A stretch of 64,000 nucleotides of DNA from Stutzerimonas stutzeri (GCF_019090095.1 NZ_JAGQFP010000002.1:2108001-2172000); one strand, 5' to 3'. Positions 42,112 to 52,038 are shown, counted from the stretch's first letter. Program-made: numbers and translations. Notes: generated from the sequence alone by a model not told the origin.

Positions 42112-43941
42112 ATGCACCCGCGGATTCAAGAAGTTACCGAACGTTTGATCGAGCGCAGCCGTCCGTCGCGGCAGCGCTATCTCGCCCAGATGGCTGGCGC
42201 CGCGAGCGACGGGCCCCAGCGCGGCAAACTGCAATGCGCCAACTTCGCGCACGGCGTGGCGGGTTGCGCGTCGACCAGCGACAAGCAGCAGCTGCGTCTG
42301 ATGAACGAAGCCAACGTAGCCATCGTCTCGGCGTACAACGACATGTTGTCGGCGCACCAGCCGTACGAGCATTTCCCCGAGATCATCAAGCAGGCGCTTC
42401 GCGACGTCGGCTCGATCGGGCAGTTCGCGGGCGGCGTGCCGGCCATGTGCGATGGGGTGACCCAGGGTGAGGCGGGCATGGAGATGAGCCTGGCCAGTCG
42501 CGAGGTGATCGCCATGGCGACCGCCATCGCGTTGTCGCACAACATGTTCGACGCGGCGCTGTATTTGGGCATCTGCGACAAGATCATCCCCGGCTTGATG
42601 ATCGGTGCTTTGCGCTTCGGCCATCTGCCGGCCGTATTCGTGCCGGGCGGGCCGATGCCGTCGGGCATTCCGAACAAGCAGAAAGCCGAAGTCAGGCAGC
42701 GTTATGCCGAAGGCAAGGCCAGCCGCGAAGAGCTGCTGGAGTCCGAAATGCTGTCCTATCACAGCCCCGGCACCTGCACCTTCTACGGCACCGCGAACAC
42801 CAACCAGGTGGTGATGGAGATCATGGGCCTGCATCTGCCGGGCTCGTCCTTCGTCAATCCCTACACGCCGTTGCGTGACGAGCTGACCCGCGAGGCGGCG
42901 CGCCAGGTCGCGCGGCTGACGCCACAGTCGGGCAACTACCTGCCGCTGTGCAAGATCGTCGACGAGAAGGCGATCATCAATTCGGTGGTCGCACTGAATG
43001 CCACTGGTGGCTCGACCAACCACACCCTGCACATTCCGGCCTTCGCCCAGGCGGCGGGCATCCAGCTGACCTGGCAGGACATGGCCGACATCTCGGCGGT
43101 GACGCCGACGCTGGCCAAGGTCTATCCCAACGGTCAGGCGGACGTGAATCACTTCCATGCCTGTGGTGGCGTGCCGTTCATGGTGCGCACGCTGCTCGAC
43201 GCCGGGCTGTTGCACGAGGATGTCTATACCGTCATGGGGCAGGGCCTCAAGCAGTACACCCGCGAGCCGTTTTTCGAAGAAGGCCGGCTGGTCTGGCGGG
43301 AAGGCCCCGAGGGCAGCCTGGATGAGGCGATCCTGCGCCCAGCCGACCGGCCGTTCTCGCCGGAAGGCGGCTTGCGTGTGCTGGAGGGCAACCTGGGGCG
43401 AGGCGTCACCAAGATTTCGGCGGTCGCTCCGGAGCATCGTGTGGTCGAGGCGCCGGCACGGGTGTTCGGCGACCAGGCTGAACTGGCCAAGGCATTCAAG
43501 GACGGCGAGCTGGAACGGGACTTCGTCGCGGTGGTGCGTTTCCAGGGGCCGAAGGCCAACGGTATGCCGGAACTGCACAAACTGACGCCCTTCCTGGGTG
43601 TGTTGCAGGACCGTGGTTACAAGGTGGCACTGGTCACCGATGGGCGCATGTCGGGCGCGTCGGGCAAGGTGCCGGCGGCGATTCACGTCAGTCCCGAGGC
43701 GCTCGATGGCGGGCCGCTGTGCCGGGTGCGTGACGGCGATATCATCCGCGTCGACGGCGAGACGGGTGAGTTGCGTGTGTTGGTCGACCAGGCCGAGTTC
43801 GACAGCCGTGAGCGCGTGATGGCGCCGAATGATCTGGGCATTGGCTGTGGCCGCGAGCTGTTCGGCTTTCTTCGTGCGGCCTTCAGTCCGGCTGAGAAAG
43901 GCGCAAGTGTGTTCACCGAGGAGCTGGAGGCGCTCAAGTGA
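42112..43941 (+). CDS. edd: 6-phosphogluconate dehydratase
   Basis: 609 residues, full length for Edd, the first enzyme specific to the Entner-Doudoroff route (6-phosphogluconate to 2-keto-3-deoxy-6-phosphogluconate). IlvD/Edd family with a [4Fe-4S] cluster; cluster cysteines lie in [14 protein letters not shown], GICDKI and [15 protein letters not shown] contexts, and the C-terminal [11 protein letters not shown] is present. AGGAG precedes ATG 42112. First gene of edd-glk-gltR-gtrS; glk overlaps its stop by 4 bases. Confidence 0.97.
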   Translation: MHPRIQEVTERLIERSRPSRQRYLAQMAGAASDGPQRGKLQCANFAHGVAGCASTSDKQQLRLMNEANVAIVSAYNDMLSAHQPYEHFPEIIKQALRDVGSIGQFAGGVPAMCDGVTQGEAGMEMSLASREVIAMATAIALSHNMFDAALYLGICDKIIPGLMIGALRFGHLPAVFVPGGPMPSGIPNKQKAEVRQRYAEGKASREELLESEMLSYHSPGTCTFYGTANTNQVVMEIMGLHLPGSSFVNPYTPLRDELTREAARQVARLTPQSGNYLPLCKIVDEKAIINSVVALNATGGSTNHTLHIPAFAQAAGIQLTWQDMADISAVTPTLAKVYPNGQADVNHFHACGGVPFMVRTLLDAGLLHEDVYTVMGQGLKQYTREPFFEEGRLVWREGPEGSLDEAILRPADRPFSPEGGLRVLEGNLGRGVTKISAVAPEHRVVEAPARVFGDQAELAKAFKDGELERDFVAVVRFQGPKANGMPELHKLTPFLGVLQDRGYKVALVTDGRMSGASGKVPAAIHVSPEALDGGPLCRVRDGDIIRVDGETGELRVLVDQAEFDSRERVMAPNDLGIGCGRELFGFLRAAFSPAEKGASVFTEELEALK

Positions 43942-44909
43942 CGGCACTGGTAGGCGATATCGGCGGTACCAATGCACGTTTCGCATTGTGGCGTGACCAG
44001 CAGATCGAATCGGTACGGGTATTGCCGACCATCGATTATCCGCGGCCTGAGGATGCCATCCGTGCCTATCTGCAGGGCGTCGGGCAGAGCGTCGAGGCGT
44101 TGCAGGCCGTCTGCCTGGCCTGTGCCGGCCCGGTTTCCGGCGACGAATTCGTATTCACCAACAATCACTGGCGCCTGAGTCGCAAAGCCTTCTGCCAGGA
44201 CCTCGGGCTCAGCGATCTGCTGTTGATCAACGACTTCACTGCGATGGCGCTGGGGATGACACGTCTGCGCGATGGCGAGCTGATCGAAGTCTGTCCCGGG
44301 CAGTCAGAAGTGGGCCGGGCTCGCTTGGTGATCGGGCCTGGCACTGGGCTTGGTGTCGCCACCTTGCTGCCGCTCGATGGCGGCGCCTGGCATGCGCTGC
44401 CAGGAGAGGGTGGGCATGTCGGCCTGCCGATCGGCACGGCCAGGGAGGCTGCCTTGTGGGCTCGCCTGCACGACAAGTTGGGGCACGTGAATGCCGAGGC
44501 GATTCTCAGCGGCGGTGGTCTGCTCGAGCTGTATCGAACCAGTTGCGCTGTCGACGGCGAGTCGCCACGATTCACCACCCCGGCCGAGGTGACTGCCGCC
44601 GCGTTGGCTGGCGATGGCTACGCCGCTGCGGTGCTGGAGCAGTTCTGCGTCTGGTTGGGGCGCATCGCCGGTGACAATGTGCTGACCACAGGCGCGCGAG
44701 GCGGGGTCTATATTGCTGGCGGTATCGTGCCACGCTTCGTCGAGTTTTTTCTGCGCAGCGGCTTCCGCCAAAGTTTTCGCGACAAGGGTTGCATGAGCCG
44801 GTACTTTGATGGCCTTCCCGTCTGGGTCGTGACGGCGGATTATCCCGGGCTGGAAGGTGCAGGCGTGGCGTTGCAGCAATTGCTGGAGGGCGCGTCTGGC
44901 GGACGTTGA
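43938..44909 (+). CDS. glk: Glucokinase
   Basis: 323 residues from GTG 43938, overlapping the edd stop (GTGA). ATP-binding [13 protein letters not shown] at 5-17, [10 protein letters not shown] near 95-104, the [13 protein letters not shown] phosphate loop and [10 protein letters not shown] near 155. It is the bacterial Glk type (not ROK). It phosphorylates glucose brought in by the Glt transporter to glucose-6-phosphate for Zwf. Second gene of the edd operon; 30 bases then separate it from gltR. Confidence 0.96.
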   Translation: MTALVGDIGGTNARFALWRDQQIESVRVLPTIDYPRPEDAIRAYLQGVGQSVEALQAVCLACAGPVSGDEFVFTNNHWRLSRKAFCQDLGLSDLLLINDFTAMALGMTRLRDGELIEVCPGQSEVGRARLVIGPGTGLGVATLLPLDGGAWHALPGEGGHVGLPIGTAREAALWARLHDKLGHVNAEAILSGGGLLELYRTSCAVDGESPRFTTPAEVTAAALAGDGYAAAVLEQFCVWLGRIAGDNVLTTGARGGVYIAGGIVPRFVEFFLRSGFRQSFRDKGCMSRYFDGLPVWVVTADYPGLEGAGVALQQLLEGASGGR

Positions 44910-44917
44910 CCCGCTCA

Positions 44918-44925
44918 ATAACAAG
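44918..44925 (+). promoter_or_regulatory. AANAANAA (Hfq/Crc) motif before gltR
   Basis: AATAACAA in the short gap between glk and gltR, followed by the A-rich RBS region GAGAAAGGAAG. It matches the CA motif of catabolite-repressed mRNAs. Confidence 0.45.
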
Positions 44926-44939
44926 AGAAAGGAAGCCAG

Positions 44940-45674
44940 GTGAACCAGGCTGGACGATCGATTCTGCTGGTCGATGATGACCAGGAAATTCGCGAGCTAC
45001 TGGAGGCGTACCTTAGCCGGTCCGGTTTTCAGGTACGCACCGTGGCCGATGGCGCTTTGTTTCGTCAGGCGATGGCCAACGATCCGGCCGACCTGGTGAT
45101 TCTTGACGTGATGCTGCCCGACGAAGACGGTTTCAGCCTCTGTCGTTGGGTGCGCGGGCATCAGCGTCTGGCCCAGATGCCGATCATCATGCTGACGGCC
45201 AGCTCGGACGAGGCCGATCGGGTCATCGGCCTCGAACTGGGTGCCGACGATTACCTTGGAAAGCCTTTCAGCCCCCGTGAGCTGCTGGCTCGAATCAAGG
45301 CATTGCTGCGCAGGGCCAGTTTCAGCCAGGAGCGTACCAGTGACGTTCTGGCGTTCGACGAGTGGCGGCTGGATATGGTCAGCCACCGGCTGTTTCACCA
45401 GGACGGCGAAGAGGTGTTGCTGTCCGGTGCCGACTTTGCCCTGTTGAAGCTGTTTCTCGATCATCCGCAGCAGATTCTCGATCGCGACACCATCGCCAAT
45501 GCCACGCGTGGCCGAGAGGTCATGCCGCTCGAGCGCATCGTCGACATGGCGGTCAGCCGTCTGCGCCAGCGGTTGCGCGACACCGGCAAATGCCCTCGTC
45601 TGATTCGTACCGTGCGCGGCAGTGGCTACTTGCTCGCTGCGCAGGTCGTGCCTCATCACGATGCGTTCGGCTAA
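44940..45674 (+). CDS. gltR: Response regulator GltR (OmpR family)
   Basis: 244 residues from GTG 44940 (AAAGGAAG upstream). Receiver domain with DDDQE at 12-16, phosphorylated Asp56 (VILDVMLPDEDG) and the conserved Lys in LGKPFSPRE; OmpR-type winged helix at about 135-235 (ending TVRGSGYLLA). In P. aeruginosa GltR with GtrS controls oprB, the glt transporter and other glucose genes. The kinase gene overlaps its end by 14 bases. Confidence 0.93.
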   Translation: MNQAGRSILLVDDDQEIRELLEAYLSRSGFQVRTVADGALFRQAMANDPADLVILDVMLPDEDGFSLCRWVRGHQRLAQMPIIMLTASSDEADRVIGLELGADDYLGKPFSPRELLARIKALLRRASFSQERTSDVLAFDEWRLDMVSHRLFHQDGEEVLLSGADFALLKLFLDHPQQILDRDTIANATRGREVMPLERIVDMAVSRLRQRLRDTGKCPRLIRTVRGSGYLLAAQVVPHHDAFG

Positions 45675-47118
45675 GCCGCGCTGGCTGCCCGTGCCGCGCT
45701 CGCTGCTCGGTCGGATGCTGTTCCTGACCCTGCTGGTCGTGCTGCTGGCACAAGCGCTGTCGAGTTTTATCTGGGTCTCCCAATTGAGGGCGAGCCAGAT
45801 GGAGGGGCTGCTGGCCAGCGCCCGCAGCCTGGCGCACTCGATGGCGGCGAGCGTCAGCTATTTTCGTTCCCTGCCGCTCGGGTATCGGCCGTTGGTACTC
45901 GACCAGTTGCGCAGCATGGGCGGGACGCGCTTTTTCGTTTCGTTGAACGACAAACCGCTGGAGATGCGGATTCTGCCTGCTACCGAGCGCAAACAGGCGG
46001 TGCTGGCGGCGGTCGACCAGGTGCTGCGCGAGCGTCTCGGCAGGGACGCCGACGTGTCCGTCAGCTTCGTCAGCCCCGACGACCTGCGCATCTTCAATGG
46101 CGGGCTGAAACTCGATGAGCTACCGCGCTCCTGGGCGCATTATGCGTTGAGCCTGGAGCCGCTGAACCCACCCGTGTTGGTCACCCAGGTCCAGATTGCC
46201 CCTGGCGAGTGGCTGTACCTCGCCTCGTTGATGCCGGCCCCGTATGTCAGCCTGGAAGATGACAGCATTCCGACCCAGCAGCTGTGGTTCATATTTTTCA
46301 CCACCAGCTTCCTCTTGCTGTTCATCGGCATCCTGGTGCATTGGCAGAGTCGACCGCTCAAACGCCTGGCTCAGGCGGCCCGCGAGATGTCGCTGGGCAG
46401 CGAGGTGGAGCTGCTGCCGGAGGCCGGTGGCAGCGAGGTGGTGGAAGTCAGCCGCGCGTTCAACAGCATGCGTGAGCGCATCGGCCGCTACCTGACCGAG
46501 CGCAGCCAGTTGTTCAGCGCCATTTCGCACGACTTGCGTACACCCATCACGCGGTTGCGCCTGCGCGTGGAACTGCTCGATGACGAAGTGCTGCAGAGCA
46601 AGTTCACCCGGGATCTTGACGAGCTCGAACTGTTGGTCAAGGGCGCGCTGCAGTGCGTCAAGGACACCGATATCCACGAGAATATCGAGCCGCTGGACCT
46701 GAATGTCCTGCTCGACTGCGTCACCGAACCCTACTTGGCGCCTACCGGCAACGGCCGTGTCACCGTCCACGGTAAGCCGGCGGGGCCATACGCCGGCAAG
46801 CCGCTCGCGCTTCGGCGCTGCATCGGTAACTTGCTCGACAATGCGCTGAAGTACGGCGAGCGGGCGCATCTGCATATCGTCGATGACGGCGAGACGTTCA
46901 TCCTGCACGTCGACGACGAGGGACCGGGCGTTCCTCAGGCGTGGCTGGAACAGGTTTTCGAGCCGAACTTCCGGTTGGCGACGAAGCAGTCCGGTTATGG
47001 TCTCGGCCTCGGGATCGCCCGCAATATCGCCCATGCCCACGGCGGCGAGATCAGTTTGTGCAACCTGCCGGACGCGGGGCTGCGCGTGACCCTGAGCCTG
47101 CCACGTCATTCCGGGTGA
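45661..47118 (+). CDS. gtrS: Sensor histidine kinase GtrS
   Basis: 485 residues from ATG 45661, overlapping gltR by 14 bases. Membrane helix near 13-38, a periplasmic sensor domain, a second helix near 208-226, HAMP, phosphoacceptor His290 (FSAISHDLRTPITRL), and an ATPase domain with NLLDNALKYG and GYGLGLGIARNIAHAHGG. P. aeruginosa GtrS binds 2-ketogluconate and 6-phosphogluconate and then acts through GltR. Last gene of the edd operon; the gltB operon starts 160 bases later. Confidence 0.92.
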   Translation: MRSAKPRWLPVPRSLLGRMLFLTLLVVLLAQALSSFIWVSQLRASQMEGLLASARSLAHSMAASVSYFRSLPLGYRPLVLDQLRSMGGTRFFVSLNDKPLEMRILPATERKQAVLAAVDQVLRERLGRDADVSVSFVSPDDLRIFNGGLKLDELPRSWAHYALSLEPLNPPVLVTQVQIAPGEWLYLASLMPAPYVSLEDDSIPTQQLWFIFFTTSFLLLFIGILVHWQSRPLKRLAQAAREMSLGSEVELLPEAGGSEVVEVSRAFNSMRERIGRYLTERSQLFSAISHDLRTPITRLRLRVELLDDEVLQSKFTRDLDELELLVKGALQCVKDTDIHENIEPLDLNVLLDCVTEPYLAPTGNGRVTVHGKPAGPYAGKPLALRRCIGNLLDNALKYGERAHLHIVDDGETFILHVDDEGPGVPQAWLEQVFEPNFRLATKQSGYGLGLGIARNIAHAHGGEISLCNLPDAGLRVTLSLPRHSG

Positions 47119-47139
47119 GGGCGCCGTCTCTGCCGTCGC

Positions 47140-47227
47140 TTCGTTACAGCAGCCCGCCCTTTGTAACGAAACGGTGACCATTCACTATCCCTTCGTTACC
47201 CGAGCCTTCGCCTGGCCCGCCTAGAAT
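47140..47227 (+). promoter_or_regulatory. gltB promoter region with TTCGTTAC repeats
   Basis: Three copies of the 8-mer: TTCGTTAC at 47140-47147 (direct), GTAACGAA at 47163-47170 (inverted; the first pair extends to a 9-bp perfect inverted repeat) and TTCGTTAC at 47192-47199 (direct). A -10-like TAGAAT stands at 47222-47227 without a good -35; the third copy abuts where the -35 would be, as for an activator. GltR is the likely binder (inference). Confidence 0.5.
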
Positions 47228-47257
47228 CGGTGGCACGCAAGCTGAACTTGCACCGAT

Positions 47258-47265
47258 AACAACAA
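47258..47265 (+). promoter_or_regulatory. AANAANAA (Hfq/Crc) motif before gltB
   Basis: AACAACAA directly before the RBS (AGAAAGGA), 13 bases from the ATG of gltB; a full match to the CA motif. Repression of glucose uptake by Crc is established in pseudomonads. Confidence 0.6.
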
Positions 47266-47278
47266 GAAAGGAAAACCA

Positions 47279-48529
47279 ATGAATACGATTAATCGTCTGG
47301 TTGCAGCTGTTTCCCTCGTTTCCCTCGTTCCGTTCGCTCACGCCGGTGAAGTTGAAGTGCTGCACTGGTGGACCTCCGGCGGCGAGAAGCGCGCCGCCGA
47401 CACCTTGCGGCGGCTGGTCGAAGAGCAGGGTCATACCTGGAAGGACTTCGCCGTTGCGGGCGGCGGTGGCGAGGCGGCCATGACCGTGCTCAAGACCCGC
47501 GCCGTATCCGGTAACGCGCCGGCCGCAGCGCAGATCAAAGGCCCCGATATCCAGGAATGGGGCGAGCTGGGCCTGCTGACCGATCTCAACGAAGTGGCCG
47601 AAAAGGCCAAGTGGGACGAATTGCTGCCCAAGCAGGTCTCGGCGGCCATGAAGTACGACGGCGACTACGTCGCGGTGCCGGTGAACGTACACCGGGTCAA
47701 CTGGCTCTGGATCAACCCGGACGTCTTCGAAAAAGCCGGTGCCACGCCACCGAAGAGCCTCGATGAATTCTTCGCCGCCGCCGAAAAGCTCAAGGCGGCC
47801 GGTTACATACCGATCGCCCATGGCGGCCAGCCGTGGCAAGACGGCACCGTCTTCGAAGACCTGGCACTGGCGTCCCTCGGGCCGGAAGACTTCCGCAAGG
47901 CATTCGTCGAGCTCGACCGCGAGGTACTCACCGGCGACAAGATGGTCGAGGCGTTCGCGGCGCTGAAAAAACTGCACGGGTACATCGACAACAACGCAGC
48001 AGGCCGCGATTGGAACAGTGCAACCGCCATGGTGATGAACGGCAAGGCCGGCATGCAGATCATGGGTGACTGGGCCAAGAGCGAATGGAGTGCGGCCAAC
48101 AAGATTGCAGGTGATGACTATCAATGCCTGCCATTTCCCGGCACCCAGGGCAGCTTCACCTACAACATCGACTCGCTGGCCATGTTCAAGCTCAGCAACG
48201 AAGAGGACCGCAAGGCGCAGCAGGACCTCGCCCGAATCGTTCTGGAGCCTGAGTTCCAGCAGTTCTTCAACCAGAACAAGGGTTCGATTCCGGTGCGCCT
48301 CGACCAGGACATGAGCGAGTTCGATACCTGCGCTCAACAGTCCATGGAAGACTTCAAATCCTCGGCGCAAGGCCCGGGATTGGTACCGAGCCTGGCCCAT
48401 GGCATGGCGGCCTCCAGCTATGTCCAAGGGGCGGTCTTCGACGTGGTCACCAATTTCTTCAACGACCCCTCCGCCGACCCGAAGAAAGCGGCGCAGCAAC
48501 TGGCTGCGGCGATCCAGGCGGTTCAGTAG
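47279..48529 (+). CDS. gltB: Glucose ABC transporter substrate-binding protein
   Basis: 416 residues with a signal peptide (about 1-21, cleavage after AHA) and the start [21 protein letters not shown]. It is the family 1 sugar receptor of the Glt/Gts system; binding aromatic residues lie in [11 protein letters not shown] and [13 protein letters not shown]. It catches glucose in the periplasm after it passes OprB. Its signal peptide contains a 9-base tandem repeat. The permease genes follow after 162 bases that carry stem-loops. Confidence 0.95.
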   Translation: MNTINRLVAAVSLVSLVPFAHAGEVEVLHWWTSGGEKRAADTLRRLVEEQGHTWKDFAVAGGGGEAAMTVLKTRAVSGNAPAAAQIKGPDIQEWGELGLLTDLNEVAEKAKWDELLPKQVSAAMKYDGDYVAVPVNVHRVNWLWINPDVFEKAGATPPKSLDEFFAAAEKLKAAGYIPIAHGGQPWQDGTVFEDLALASLGPEDFRKAFVELDREVLTGDKMVEAFAALKKLHGYIDNNAAGRDWNSATAMVMNGKAGMQIMGDWAKSEWSAANKIAGDDYQCLPFPGTQGSFTYNIDSLAMFKLSNEEDRKAQQDLARIVLEPEFQQFFNQNKGSIPVRLDQDMSEFDTCAQQSMEDFKSSAQGPGLVPSLAHGMAASSYVQGAVFDVVTNFFNDPSADPKKAAQQLAAAIQAVQ

Positions 48530-48577
48530 CCCATACGGGTCGTCGTGATCGCGACGGCCCCATTTCATCGCAAACGA

Positions 48578-48597
48578 GCCGGTGTCGACGCACCGGC
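48578..48597 (+). other. Stem-loop between gltB and gltF
   Basis: GCCGGTG / CACCGGC is a perfect 7-bp stem around TCGACG. Another weaker hairpin (around 48541-48558) precedes it. Such structures after binding-protein genes commonly raise the level of the upstream part of the mRNA. Confidence 0.45.
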
Positions 48598-48691
48598 CCC
48601 AGCGGCCCGTTCGTCGATCGGTCGTGGCGGGTGCGCTGCGCCTGAAATATAGGAATTGCGTCATGGATCATCTCTATCCCTGGAGCCGAGC

Positions 48692-49600
48692 ATGAGTTCA
48701 ACTGCCGTCTTCACCAAAGCCTCGCCGCTGGACGCGTTGCAGAACTGGTTGCCCAAGCTGGTCTTGGCGCCGAGCATGCTGATCGTTCTGGTTGGCTTCT
48801 ACGGCTACATCTTTTGGACCTTCCTGCTTTCGTTCACCAGCTCGCGCTTCATGCCGAGCTACAAGTGGGTGGGATTGCTGCAGTACGAGCGTCTCTGGAA
48901 CAACGACCGCTGGTGGGTCGCCAGCAAGAACCTGCTGGTCTTCGGCGGGTTGTTCATCGTCGTCAGTCTCGCCATCGGCGTGCTGCTGGCGGTGTTGCTG
49001 GATCAGCGCATTCGTCGTGAAGGCTTCATCCGAACCGTCTATCTCTATCCGATGGCGCTGTCGATGATCGTCACCGGCACGGCTTGGAAATGGCTGCTCA
49101 ACCCGGGCCTCGGGATAGACAAGATGCTTCGCGACTGGGGCTGGGAGGGCTTCCGTTTCGACTGGCTGGTCGACCCTGATCGAGTGGTCTATTGCCTGGT
49201 CATCGCGGCGGTGTGGCAGGCCTCGGGCTTCGTCATGGCGCTATTCCTGGCCGGTCTGCGGGGTGTCGATCAATCCATCGTGCGTGCGGCGCAGATCGAC
49301 GGGGCGAGCCTGCCGAGCATCTATCTGAGAATCATCCTGCCGAGCCTGCGGCCGGTGTTCTTCAGCGCCCTGATGATCCTCGCCCATATCGCGATCAAGG
49401 CATTCGACCTGGTGGCGGCCATGACCGCGGGTGGCCCGGGGTATGCGTCCGACCTGCCGGCGATGTTCATGTATGCCCATACCTTCACGCGTGGCCAGAT
49501 GGGCCTCGGCGCGGCCAGCGCCGTGCTCATGCTCGGCGCGGTGATGGCGATCGTCGTGCCCTATCTCTATTCGGAATTGAGGAACAAGCGCCATGACTAG
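48692..49600 (+). CDS. gltF: Glucose ABC transporter permease 1
   Basis: 302 residues from ATG 48692; the frame upstream to 48656 has no convincing start. Six membrane helices; the MalF-type EAA loop appears as VRAAQIDGASLPSIYLRIILPSLRP (about 195-220). It forms the membrane channel with the next gene product. Its stop overlaps the next start by 8 bases. Confidence 0.93.
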   Translation: MSSTAVFTKASPLDALQNWLPKLVLAPSMLIVLVGFYGYIFWTFLLSFTSSRFMPSYKWVGLLQYERLWNNDRWWVASKNLLVFGGLFIVVSLAIGVLLAVLLDQRIRREGFIRTVYLYPMALSMIVTGTAWKWLLNPGLGIDKMLRDWGWEGFRFDWLVDPDRVVYCLVIAAVWQASGFVMALFLAGLRGVDQSIVRAAQIDGASLPSIYLRIILPSLRPVFFSALMILAHIAIKAFDLVAAMTAGGPGYASDLPAMFMYAHTFTRGQMGLGAASAVLMLGAVMAIVVPYLYSELRNKRHD

Positions 49601-50438
49601 CCTCGTCGCGCACAAGCGCCTGACGTTCAGCCGCGTCGCGATCTACGCGACCCTGCTGACGGCCGTCGCGCTTTATCTGGTGCCCCTGGTGGTCATGCTG
49701 CTGACCAGCTTGAAGACGCCCGAAGACATCCGCACCGGCAACCTGCTGTCGTGGCCCGACGTGATTACGGTGATCGGCTGGGTGAAAGCATGGGACGCCG
49801 TGGGCGGCTATTTCTGGAACTCGGTGAAAATCACCGTACCGGCCGTGATCATTTCCACCTTGCTCGGTGCGCTCAACGGCTATGTGTTGGCCATGTGGCG
49901 CTTCCGTGGTTCGCAGCTGTTCTTCGGGCTGCTGCTGTTCGGGTGCTTCCTGCCGTTCCAGGTGATCCTGCTGCCGGCCTCGTTCACCCTGGGTCAGCTC
50001 GGCCTGGCGAATACCACGCCTGGGCTGGTGCTGGTGCATCTGGTGTATGGCCTGGCCTTCACGACCCTGTTCTTTCGCAACTTCTATGTCAGCGTGCCGG
50101 ATGCACTGATCCGGGCCGCGCGGCTCGATGGGGCGGGGTTCTTCACGATCTTTGGGCGGATCCTGCTGCCGATGTCGATCCCGACCATCATGGTTTGCCT
50201 GATCTGGCAGTTCACCCAGATCTGGAACGACTTCCTCTTCGGTGTGGTGTTCGCCAGCGGCGATACCCAGCCGATCACGGTGGCACTGAACAACCTTGTA
50301 AACACCAGCACGGGTGTCAAGGAATACAACGTCGATATGGCCGCGGCGATGATCGCCGGGCTGCCAACGCTGGTGGTGTACATCCTCGCCGGCAAGTATT
50401 TCCTGCGCGGCCTCACGGCCGGCGCGGTCAAGGGTTAG
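49593..50438 (+). CDS. gltG: Glucose ABC transporter permease 2
   Basis: 281 residues, MalG-type permease with six helices and the EAA loop IRAARLDGAGFFTIFGRILLPMSIP near 170-195. Start ATG 49593 overlaps the gltF end. The ATPase gene begins 9 bases after its stop, behind GGAGAC. Confidence 0.93.
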   Translation: MTSLVAHKRLTFSRVAIYATLLTAVALYLVPLVVMLLTSLKTPEDIRTGNLLSWPDVITVIGWVKAWDAVGGYFWNSVKITVPAVIISTLLGALNGYVLAMWRFRGSQLFFGLLLFGCFLPFQVILLPASFTLGQLGLANTTPGLVLVHLVYGLAFTTLFFRNFYVSVPDALIRAARLDGAGFFTIFGRILLPMSIPTIMVCLIWQFTQIWNDFLFGVVFASGDTQPITVALNNLVNTSTGVKEYNVDMAAAMIAGLPTLVVYILAGKYFLRGLTAGAVKG

Positions 50439-50447
50439 GAGACGACC

Positions 50448-51605
50448 ATGGCTGCACTTGAACTTTGCAACGTTCGCAAGAGCTATCCCGGAAGCAACCA
50501 CGACACGCTCAAGGATATCGATCTGCGCATCGAGGACGGTGAGTTCCTCATCCTTGTCGGACCGTCCGGTTGCGGCAAATCCACCCTGATGAACTGCATC
50601 GCCGGGCTGGAAGACATCACCGGTGGCGAAATCAGGGTCGATGGTGCGGATATCAGCGGGGCCAGTCCCAAGGATCGCGATATCGCGATGGTGTTTCAGT
50701 CCTACGCACTGTATCCAACCATGACCGTGGAGGAAAACATCGCGTTCGGCTTGAAGATGCGCAAGGTCCCAGCGGCGAAGATCCAGGAGGAAGTGACGCG
50801 TGTAGCGCAGCTGCTGCAGATCGAGCACCTGCTCCGGCGCAAACCGTCGCAATTGTCCGGCGGCCAGCAGCAGCGTGTGGCGATGGGACGGGCACTGGCG
50901 CGGCGGCCAAAGATCTATCTGTTCGACGAGCCGTTGTCGAACCTCGACGCCAAGCTGCGAGTGGAGATGCGCACCGAGATCAAGCTGATGCACCAGCGGC
51001 TCAAGACCACCACGGTGTATGTCACGCATGACCAGATCGAGGCGATGACGCTCGGTGACAAGGTCGCGGTGATGAAGGATGGCGTCGTCCAACAGTTCGG
51101 CACGCCGAAGGATATCTACAACGACCCGGCCAACCTGTTCGTAGCAAGTTTCATCGGCTCGCCACCGATGAACTTCATACCGCTGCGCCTGAGCAAGCGG
51201 GGAAGCGGCTGGTGTGCGCTGCTGGACAGCGGTCAGGATCGCTGTGAGCTACCGCTCAATGTCGCGCCGGGCGAAACCCTGGAGGGGCGCGATGTGATCC
51301 TGGGTATCCGACCGGAGCAGATCGGTGTCGGCGCGCCGGGCGAGCTGCCGTCGCTGCAGGCCGAAGTTCAGGTCGTCGAGCCAACCGGTCCGGACACCAT
51401 GGTGTTCGTCACGCTCAACCAGACCAAGGTCTGTTGCCGTATGGCGCCGGATGCGGTGCCCAATCCCGGTGAAACACTGATGCTGCAATTCGAGCCGGGC
51501 AAGGTGTTGCTGTTCGATGCGCAGACGGGGGAGCGCCTGGGCTTGTTGCCTGCGAACGGTTCGTCGGGACGCAACGGAACCGTCACCCGGCTCGCTGCTC
51601 AGTAA
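50448..51605 (+). CDS. gltK: Glucose ABC transporter ATP-binding protein
   Basis: 385 residues, MalK/UgpC type. Walker A GPSGCGKST (about 38-46), Q-loop FQSYALYP, signature LSGGQQQRVA (about 135-144), Walker B YLFDEPLSNLDAK, and a C-terminal OB-type regulatory domain (about 240-385) with LGIRPEQIG. It powers the GltFG permease. Last gene of gltBFGK; a 433-base gap separates it from oprB. Confidence 0.95.
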   Translation: MAALELCNVRKSYPGSNHDTLKDIDLRIEDGEFLILVGPSGCGKSTLMNCIAGLEDITGGEIRVDGADISGASPKDRDIAMVFQSYALYPTMTVEENIAFGLKMRKVPAAKIQEEVTRVAQLLQIEHLLRRKPSQLSGGQQQRVAMGRALARRPKIYLFDEPLSNLDAKLRVEMRTEIKLMHQRLKTTTVYVTHDQIEAMTLGDKVAVMKDGVVQQFGTPKDIYNDPANLFVASFIGSPPMNFIPLRLSKRGSGWCALLDSGQDRCELPLNVAPGETLEGRDVILGIRPEQIGVGAPGELPSLQAEVQVVEPTGPDTMVFVTLNQTKVCCRMAPDAVPNPGETLMLQFEPGKVLLFDAQTGERLGLLPANGSSGRNGTVTRLAAQ

Positions 51606-52038
51606 GCCGTGGCCCGCAGTGGGAAAAATGCTCAGGGGAGGGGTATTTGCGTACCGGCGCCGGCGAGCTCGAGGTGGTATCTCTGAGTCACAGCCAGGCA
51701 ACCGGTGTCGAGCCCCTTTTACAGGCCTTTTACAGCTGTCATGCCGATTTGCTTTACAAGTTGGTTACAGCAGGTCGGCAAGAGAGCGGAATATCGTTTT
51801 TTATCAAGGTGTTAGGTTTATGGTCTGAGGGTCAGGAAAGTGGCATGGCAACTGCCTGAGCTGCTTTGCGGAACGATACTCGCGCTGCCCTTTCACTAGA
51901 TTCAGGAATTATGCCCCGGGCTTTCCCTGGGGCGACGAGACGAACCGCGGCGGGCAGGACGCTGGCTGTGGATCGTAAGGAGAGCCGGTTCGGCTCGATC
52001 CAAGGCAGTAACAACAATAAGAGCTAATTGGAGCGAAT
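51606..52038 (+). promoter_or_regulatory. Intergenic region upstream of oprB with TTACAG repeats
   Basis: 433 bases with no gene that I can support. TTTTACAG occurs at 51717-51724 and 51728-51735 (11 bases apart), TTTACAAG at 51753-51760 and GGTTACAG at 51763-51770, so TTACA cores recur at about one or two helical turns. TTGGTTACAGCAG (51761-51773) matches TTCGTTACAGCAG before gltB with one difference. A hairpin (GCCCCGGG / CCTGGGGC, 51913-51933) and a smaller one (GAGCCG / CGGCTC, 51982-51996) lie in the probable leader. Confidence 0.55.
52010..52020 (+). promoter_or_regulatory. Double AANAANAA (Hfq/Crc) motif before oprB
   Basis: AACAACAA (52010-52017) and the overlapping AACAATAA (52013-52020) lie 19-29 bases before the oprB start, just upstream of its RBS region (TTGGAGCG). 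Both are full matches to the CA motif. Confidence 0.6.

Noticed and set aside
40987..43986. A 999-residue open frame on the minus strand covering edd and gap
   Set aside because: Only the last 333 residues are a real protein (Gap). The rest is antisense to edd, whose own frame is a full known protein; it is a product of GC-rich codon bias.
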